This document shows positions 36,752-64,000 of a stretch of 64,000 nt of DNA, piece after piece. Positions within the stretch are counted from its first letter, which is position 1; every line of letters begins with the position of its first letter. A program made the translations under genes and the position numbers. The notes below the pieces were generated by a model. The model saw only the letters and a list, made by a program, of their open reading frames with translations. It did not search any database and had not been told where the DNA came from. Source of the stretch: Cloeon dipterum (Eukaryota > Arthropoda > Insecta > Ephemeroptera > Baetidae); contig NC_088786.1 of assembly GCF_949628265.1 (NCBI RefSeq), positions 23,705,681 through 23,769,680 of the forward strand, in the 5' to 3' direction.

Positions 36752-39282
36752 CTAGCTAAATTGCTCAGCGTTCACCGCCCCCGCGACAGAGGAGGCTGCA
36801 GCATTATTGCCACCGGAGTGCTTTTTACTGATGAGCAACAAAATGAGCAGTGCTGGCAGGTGGATCAACGAATAGCGAAACAATTTCCGCGAACTCTTGC
36901 TATCAGAATCTTTATAAAACCGCCACGCTGCAAATGTTAGGAGAAGTTCTTAGAATCAACTACTATTAAGTAGAGCGTAAAGGGTACTCACCAAGATAGA
37001 CTAGGTAGGCATTCACAGGTACACTGTCGACAGCAAAGGTCCACGTAGTCACGTTCAGCAGAGGCGCCGCGCATGACATGGCCATGATGGCTACACTGTA
37101 GCGCAGGGCGACTCGTCGGCACAGAGCTGAAAACAGAGCCAAAAACGCATGTCCTTTTACATTAAATCGTAACTATCTACAACAATTCAATGTTTGATCG
37201 TGAATTTAGTTCAAGTTGATTTTGCAAGAGTAATTAAGGAGTACAAGCTTAATCATACAAACCAAATTAACCTGATTTGAATGGTAGTTTTTATCATATT
37301 TCTCCTATAGACAAGTCTACATTATTATTACAACACTCCTTGTGTTGTCCTCACAACGCTAATAAATTAGTTAGAAGTTAAGGAGACTTTTGGATGAGTA
37401 AGTTAGATGCGTCTATCTTAATGCCTTTTGCTTAGTTTATTATTTGTCAAAATTTAAATTAGCTAAAAATTTAAAGGTGGATAACTGATATTTAGTTTGT
37501 GGCAAATAGCTTGCAGCTAATAATTCAGTATGGTGTGTATTCCGATTTATTTTGTTCAGTCCCGGCCAAATTACCTGGATGTGTGACTGACATCATTCGG
37601 TAGCCTGCTCTTGAGTAGTCAGGTCGCAAGTTCCAAGACAATGCGTTGAAGTGAGGAAACTGCCACGCATATAGGAGGCCTGCTAAGAGCAGAGCGCCGA
37701 TGGTCAGTTCGCCTGTGCACGCAGTCCAGCCCATCACAGGAGGGAGAGCACCAACTGAAATTTCCTAATTTATAATTTTGCCTTATCAACTATATTGACT
37801 AAATAAATCAATTCAATTTTGAAGTTTTATATTTATATTTCCATGATAAGATCGTGGTTTTGCACACCCTGCAAACTGACAACCCATTAGTCAGTTATTT
37901 TACAAAAATTATATTCAGGCGGAAGAGTTGTTTGAGACCTAAACTAAAATTTAATGTTGAATCTTACGCTCTTAAAACTTTTACTAGACTCACATCCTTG
38001 CTATAATATTTTGATGGTTTTAGGACTCACCAATAGAACCAATCCAGGTGTTTAATATGCTGATCCTCTTCATTGGAGTGTACACACAGGTGTAGAGCAA
38101 TAAATTAGTAGCACCGAGAGTGCAAGTCAAGCCATTGACTCCAAAATAAAGTGTTGAAAGCCCAACTGCGCCAGCACCGAGGGCGAATCCAACCGAATGC
38201 AATGGACTGAAATTGAAATTAATAACTTGATAAATAGTGGTAATTGAATAAAATACTTCATCCTTGTTGAATTCGGATTTATTTAACTAAACTCAACCAG
38301 TTTTGGCAAATCTAGTCCGCCCTATTTCATGAGTCTGTTATTCAATTTCCACTCAAACCTCAAGTGAAAATTTGTTCTCAATTTCTTAATAAATATTGTC
38401 AGTGACACCGTAAAGAGATTGAATACCTGAGACCTTGAAGGACTAAGACTCGTGACTTGGTTCTTGCCATTTGGGCGTCAAATGGCACCTCAAGGAATTG
38501 GTTGATAGAATTAGCTGCGCATGATGTTAGACCTGTACCCACGGAGACCAGAACAAGAGTGGTGGGGTCGAATGCAGCTGGGGCAAATATGTAGCCAGAG
38601 ACAGTGGTGATCACAACCAGACTGGTCAGTCTGATTTTCGAAAGTCGCATGTACTGTTGCGGCAACGCTCTCAAATCCAACTTCACTGGACTCCATTCGA
38701 GATCGCGAGGCGTCACCGAGTCTGATAGATTTACATCTGGGTTTGGGACGCCTGGTATTGGCTCTGGTTCCTAAAAAATATTAAGTTATTTAGCAAAGTT
38801 CCCGACAACTATCATCAGTAGGATGTTTAAGCAAAACGATATTTACAAAAAAAACACGATTTATAATTTTGAACATAATTTAATCAACTCCTTTAAGGGG
38901 CAGAAAATGTGAAATTATATGTAATACCTGTGGGGTTTTAAGTACCGCAGCTATAAGTTTAGTGTGGTCTCTTATGTCAGATGCAGAAAACTTTGGCTGA
39001 AGCAAAAGGTGTCCTCTAGGCTTGATGAACAACGCAGGAACATCTCGTTCTCTTGGTGGAACAACCACCACTGCAGCTTCTTCACTGAATATTGGGGATT
39101 TTACTTTCGCCGCTACCTTGCTGTTCGGTCGCTAAATTGATGGCAAATGTCAGCACGATAAATTCGTATGGAATGTACACGCTAATTACCAAATATGAAT
39201 TCGAGAAATACACCGGTTGTCTGAGAAGTTTTGGATGGCAGGAACTCCATTGTCGTGCCAAAAGTGCCGCTATGGTACTCAT
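36752..39282 (-). CDS. COX10: Protoheme IX farnesyltransferase, mitochondrial (COX10)
   Basis: Adds the farnesyl group to heme b to make heme O, the first step to heme A of cytochrome c oxidase; a polytopic inner-membrane enzyme. Exons: 39282-39214, 39131-38928, 38770-38427, 38206-38031, 37754-37575, 37126-36992, 36927-36752; 1284 nt, 427 residues (human 443). The prenyltransferase Asp-rich motif is [16 protein letters not shown] in exon 3; [13 protein letters not shown] follows in exon 4. [22 protein letters not shown] and the MMSVTHP ending of exon 5 are COX10 signatures. The N terminus ([17 protein letters not shown]) looks like a mitochondrial presequence. Exon 2 has three in-frame AG acceptors within 15 nt (after TTTAG, ACAG-related and GCAAG), of which the first was chosen. 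Tail to tail with SDR copy 2. Confidence 0.93.
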
Positions 39283-39961
39283 GTTAGAGTGGAGCCTTTG
39301 CAAAAAGGCTTTAACGGCGAGACGGCGTCATCTGAAATGAGCAATTCGTGTTGGGTACTTGTGAGATAAATAATAGTAAGCCTGAAACGAAAATAAAAAA
39401 CATTGCAAGGTCAAGTTTCAGCAAAAAAGAGAGGATGGAGAACACATGATAAAACGTCTGTGTTTTTTACAAAGTCGAGTTGTAATTATGTATGTATTAA
39501 TTATTATTATATTATACAAAGAGATCATTGTGAATTCCAACACTAAAATCTTACATTGCAGTTGACAAATATTTTCTAAAAAGCTATTCAAAAAGTCGTC
39601 ACTTAAAATTCGAAAACAACCAAAACAACGTGTTTTCTTAGCTCACAGCTTTGAGAGACAAAGAGTGGCCAGAATAGGCGGTCTCTAATGACGATGTTGC
39701 CAACATTGGTTGCAAATCGACTGATCTGTATTTTCTATTAAAAACTGCCCTGTATGCTACAATTTCAAATATGATATCATGCTTTTCATAGATTCGTTTT
39801 ATATCTATTTGATTTATGTAGACTTCATTCCAACTATGTACATTCCAATACTTTGAACTTGAACTATTGTATCGTTACTAGAAAGGACAAATTTTAATTT
39901 TGTTGGCAGCAGTGTCGAACATATGATCGGTGGAAGACAAAATTTTGCATTGACCTGAAAA
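39283..39961. promoter_or_regulatory. Divergent promoter region of COX10 and NDUFA6
   Basis: The start codons of COX10 (minus) and NDUFA6 (plus) are 679 bp apart, head to head. Both proteins serve the mitochondrial respiratory chain, so shared control is plausible. No TATA box at a convincing distance was seen for either gene, and no specific transcription-factor site is claimed. Confidence 0.5.
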
Positions 39962-41255
39962 ATGGCGTCAAGAGAGGCAGTGCGCGCTGCTGTCCGGCAA
40001 GTTCGACCAATTTTGTCTGCTGACAAAGGCGAAGCACGGAAACGAGTCTTGAATTTGTACAAAGCATGGTATCGGCAAATCCCATACGTAGGTCAGTAAA
40101 CGAGTTTGAGCCCAACGAGGGGAGTTTTGAAATCAATATGATAGCTCTTTTATTGATTAGAGTAGGGGGAATATTTTATGAACACAACATATTTCTTTAA
40201 TTTTATTGTTAGGCTTGTTATTATTTATATTATGATATATCGTATATTATGATGCACATACTCTGGAAATTGATGTATGATACATATTTACTTTGTCTTT
40301 TATAGTGATGGACTACGATATTCCGAAGTCGGTGGAACAGTGCCGAGAAAAGCTCAGACAGGAATTTGAGAAACACAGACATGTCACGGACATCAGGGTT
40401 ATTGATATGCTTGTTGTAAAGGTGCGTTAAGTTACATTTATATTCTGAAATGTTTTAATAAGTTTTTAATAATGTTTATATAAAGCTTAATCTGTTAATC
40501 CATTAATTTTAGAAATATCTCACGCAAATAAGTTTGGTTGTTAATATTGTCACGTTGAACATCAGATGTTTTTGGCGCCTTTGAAAACTATTAAATTTAT
40601 TCAAATCACACTGGCAAATTTTACCCTTTTTTCTAAATTAACGTTGAAATAAATTTGATAGTCATAAGTGAATTGATTAAATTACAAGTTGCAAAAATAA
40701 TGATAATTTCTTTTGTTTACAAATCTTTATTAATGGCCAATGGAAGTGACTTTTCATATACATACTAGTGGAAAACAATTCTTAGAGAGACGAGTGTATA
40801 GACTTTTTTCCAAAATAAGTTTTTCACCAAGAATAAATGATTTAAAATCATCATAAAAGCAGAATTTGATTTAGATTCAATAATGTTTATAGCGGATCAG
40901 CAGGGCAACTCTAACCCCCACATCCAAAAATGCAATAAACAAAACACAACATATATAGTATGGGATAAGGAAGTGATCGTTTTGCTAATTTATAGTATTT
41001 TATTATTTGATGTACATGATTGGCTCTCTGCTCTATGATATTTAAACACAGTAACAAGAATGAAGAAAAGTTAATCAATGATACAATATTGCATCTTGCA
41101 TCACATTTTAATTGTGAATGTTTTAGGGGCAAATGGAACTGAAAGAGACCGTGGAAATCTGGAAGCAGAAAGGACATATTATGAACTACTTCAAAGAGAC
41201 AGAAGAACCAAAGCCAACCGACTTCTTGTCTAAGTTCCTAGCTGGGCACGAGTAA
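39962..41255 (+). CDS. NDUFA6: NADH dehydrogenase (complex I) subunit NDUFA6, LYR protein
   Basis: Accessory complex I subunit of the LYR family (LYRM6), which binds the mitochondrial acyl carrier protein at the matrix arm. Exons: 39962-40091, 40306-40421, 41127-41255; 375 nt, 124 residues (human 128). The LYR-type segment is [10 protein letters not shown] near residue 32, with Lys in place of Arg at the third position of the LYR core. [15 protein letters not shown] and [19 protein letters not shown] match the family's middle and C terminus closely. The exon 1 donor is GTAG/GTCAGT rather than the earlier TAC/GTAGGT, because only the former keeps frame. It is convergent with Mhc downstream. 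Confidence 0.93.
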
Positions 41256-42509
41256 TAGTAGGAGATTTAATAATTACTATATCTTCACTGGCTAAATGAT
41301 CAGAGCGTAAAATGTTAGAAATTCGGCATGCCTGGAATTTTTAACTGTTCTAGAGTGTGTAAATATTAAAGGTAAAATGATTGTTACAAAATTAATGACA
41401 GTTTCATTTTGTCGTTTAAAAACCTACCAAATTCTTGAAGGCTGTGTTTGCTTTTTGTGTCGTTAATATGATTTCAATGCTTAACGACATCAGCAATTCT
41501 ATTTTTGCTTTCAATCTTGTTTTCTGATTGGTAGGCTCCCAACTATTGATTGCTCCATAGTCATTTTATGACTTGCCAATTATCTATTTAGCAAACATGC
41601 AAGACTCTGCCGCCGCCCGCCCGCCCAATTCCACCTCTTCCCTGTGGGACTCGTCATCATATTTATCTCCTCAAAATTAGATCGGCATATTATTATTTTG
41701 TTGCATTTGATATTGTATACATGGCGTCGTGTAGTTGGAGAGGTGAAAAAATGAGGCATTATACTAATGTACACATTTGAAATGGGTGTCCTTTATTTCA
41801 GTGCCAAAGTGTCGGAAGTGAAATAATAATAAATCTAGGTACTTAACTGTAAAGCCATAATCACTCAAACAAATAAAACATACTTTTCATTTCCCTGATA
41901 AGCACGATCTTTATTCGACAATAATCATTATGTTCACATATAAACGATCTAGGAGCAAAATTGAAGGTTGGAGTGCTTCTCGTCTCGACCAGAAATGTTA
42001 AATTAAACGCTAAAGCGTTGAATGAAGAATATATTTTATTCAAATTCAAAATATATTTCACAAAAAACGTAGCCGTTGTTCTTCTGGGAGAGGCAGAGCA
42101 ATGCGGTAGCTCACTTGGGACTGTTCTTGTGTATGATGGAATTCAGCCTTTGTGTGTCTATATATTTGTTTGTTCGAAATTTGCCGTCGTTGACTTGTGA
42201 GATGTTAAATGCAAACACCCATTGAACCGGAGACACTGCTTTGTCTCTCCTCCAAAGCCCCCCATTTTCAACTACCCCCCATGAATTTTGCCACGTGCGA
42301 ATAAGGGAAGAGAAAGTTACATTTTAATAATTAAATTATTTTAACTTATTAAACGATGCACAAACAACATATATTAAGGTGCGCTTTACAAAGGATTCGC
42401 TTGATGGTGTGTTTTTGTGTTGACAAAGTTTTGAGCGGGTTTTAAGTAATAAAACTCGCTCAACATTTATGTCGAATTATGAGTTGTGGCCTTTGATTTT
42501 TATCGTTGC
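41256..42509. other. 3' flanks of NDUFA6 (+) and Mhc (-)
   Basis: Tail-to-tail region. On the minus strand AATAAA lies at 42035-42040 and 41910-41915, giving Mhc 3' UTRs of about 470-600 nt. For NDUFA6, ATTAAA near 41367 is a possible signal. No coding exon was recognised. Confidence 0.5.
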
Positions 42510-63672
<21,163 letters not shown>

Positions 63673-64000
63673 CTGAGAGTGGAAGTAATTATATTAATAC
63701 CTTGCGAGTTTTAGCTTCGCGAGGTTAGCTTAGCTGGTACAATGGCATGTTTGATGGGGTTAAAAAAGCGACTTTTCTACAATTTATATTAAGACTATAC
63801 TTTGACTAGTAGAGCAGAGAAATATGAAAAGCATTAGTGAGGAAAAGCAGAATTGTGATAACTGAGCTACAAACTAAAAATTAAGCGATTCCTCTGTCAA
63901 GGGAGGGTTCCATTGAAATTTTAACAAACGGACAGTATATTTTTAGGATGAAGATGATCCGTTTAACTTTTATGCTGGTTTAAATGAGATCACAGAACTC
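63673..64000. other. Mhc: Mhc intron at window edge
   Basis: AT-rich intron upstream of the switch I exon. The preceding head exons, with the P-loop and the exon 3 alternatives, are outside the window. Confidence 0.7.

Overview
The window is nuclear DNA of an arthropod, most probably an insect. Genes are split by short AT-rich GT-AG introns. It holds an insect-type papilin (thrombospondin repeats, papilin cassettes, Kunitz, Ig and PLAC modules) and a single muscle myosin heavy chain locus with clusters of alternative exons, which is the arthropod arrangement. The sequence alone does not fix the order or species.

Layout. 1-2009: non-coding, probably a 5' intron of papilin. 2010-18085 (+): papilin (Ppn), 40 exons in one unbroken frame (2594 residues; the signal-peptide exon was not found). 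The 2.9 kb papilin intron at 11837-14751 contains three compact genes on the opposite strand: an RPS19BP1/AROS-like gene, DPM2 and nicotinamide riboside kinase. They are 21 nt apart and 11 nt overlapping respectively, like a small operon. 20665-27339 (+): FANCI, 23 exons, 1317 residues. 27930-28915 (+): a decayed coiled-coil pseudogene. 30476-32076 and 32473-36456 (+): tandem SDR-family dehydrogenases with shared intron positions. 36752-39282 (-): COX10, head to head with NDUFA6 (39962-41255, +). 42510-63672 (-): muscle myosin heavy chain (Mhc), lacking only the N-terminal exons beyond the right edge.

The most notable region is Mhc. Within the window it has clusters of 4 (nucleotide-pocket exon 7), 7 (relay exon 9), 3 (loop 2, one copy broken by a stop), 3 (converter exon 11) and 2 (rod hinge exon 15) alternative exons, plus 2 alternative C-terminal exons. 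One exon from each cluster gives an intact frame of 1758 residues plus stop, about 200 short of a full insect muscle myosin. With the two intact loop-2 exons, 4x7x2x3x2x2 = 672 combinations are formally possible. The intron before the rod holds a TATA-like box and an in-frame ATG, where Drosophila has the internal promoter for myosin rod protein.

COX10 (heme A synthesis for cytochrome oxidase) and NDUFA6 (complex I assembly) share a 679 bp divergent intergenic region and both serve the respiratory chain. The other neighbours show no obvious functional link. All exon boundaries were read by eye from reading frame, splice consensus and protein-family similarity; no alignment or transcript data were available.
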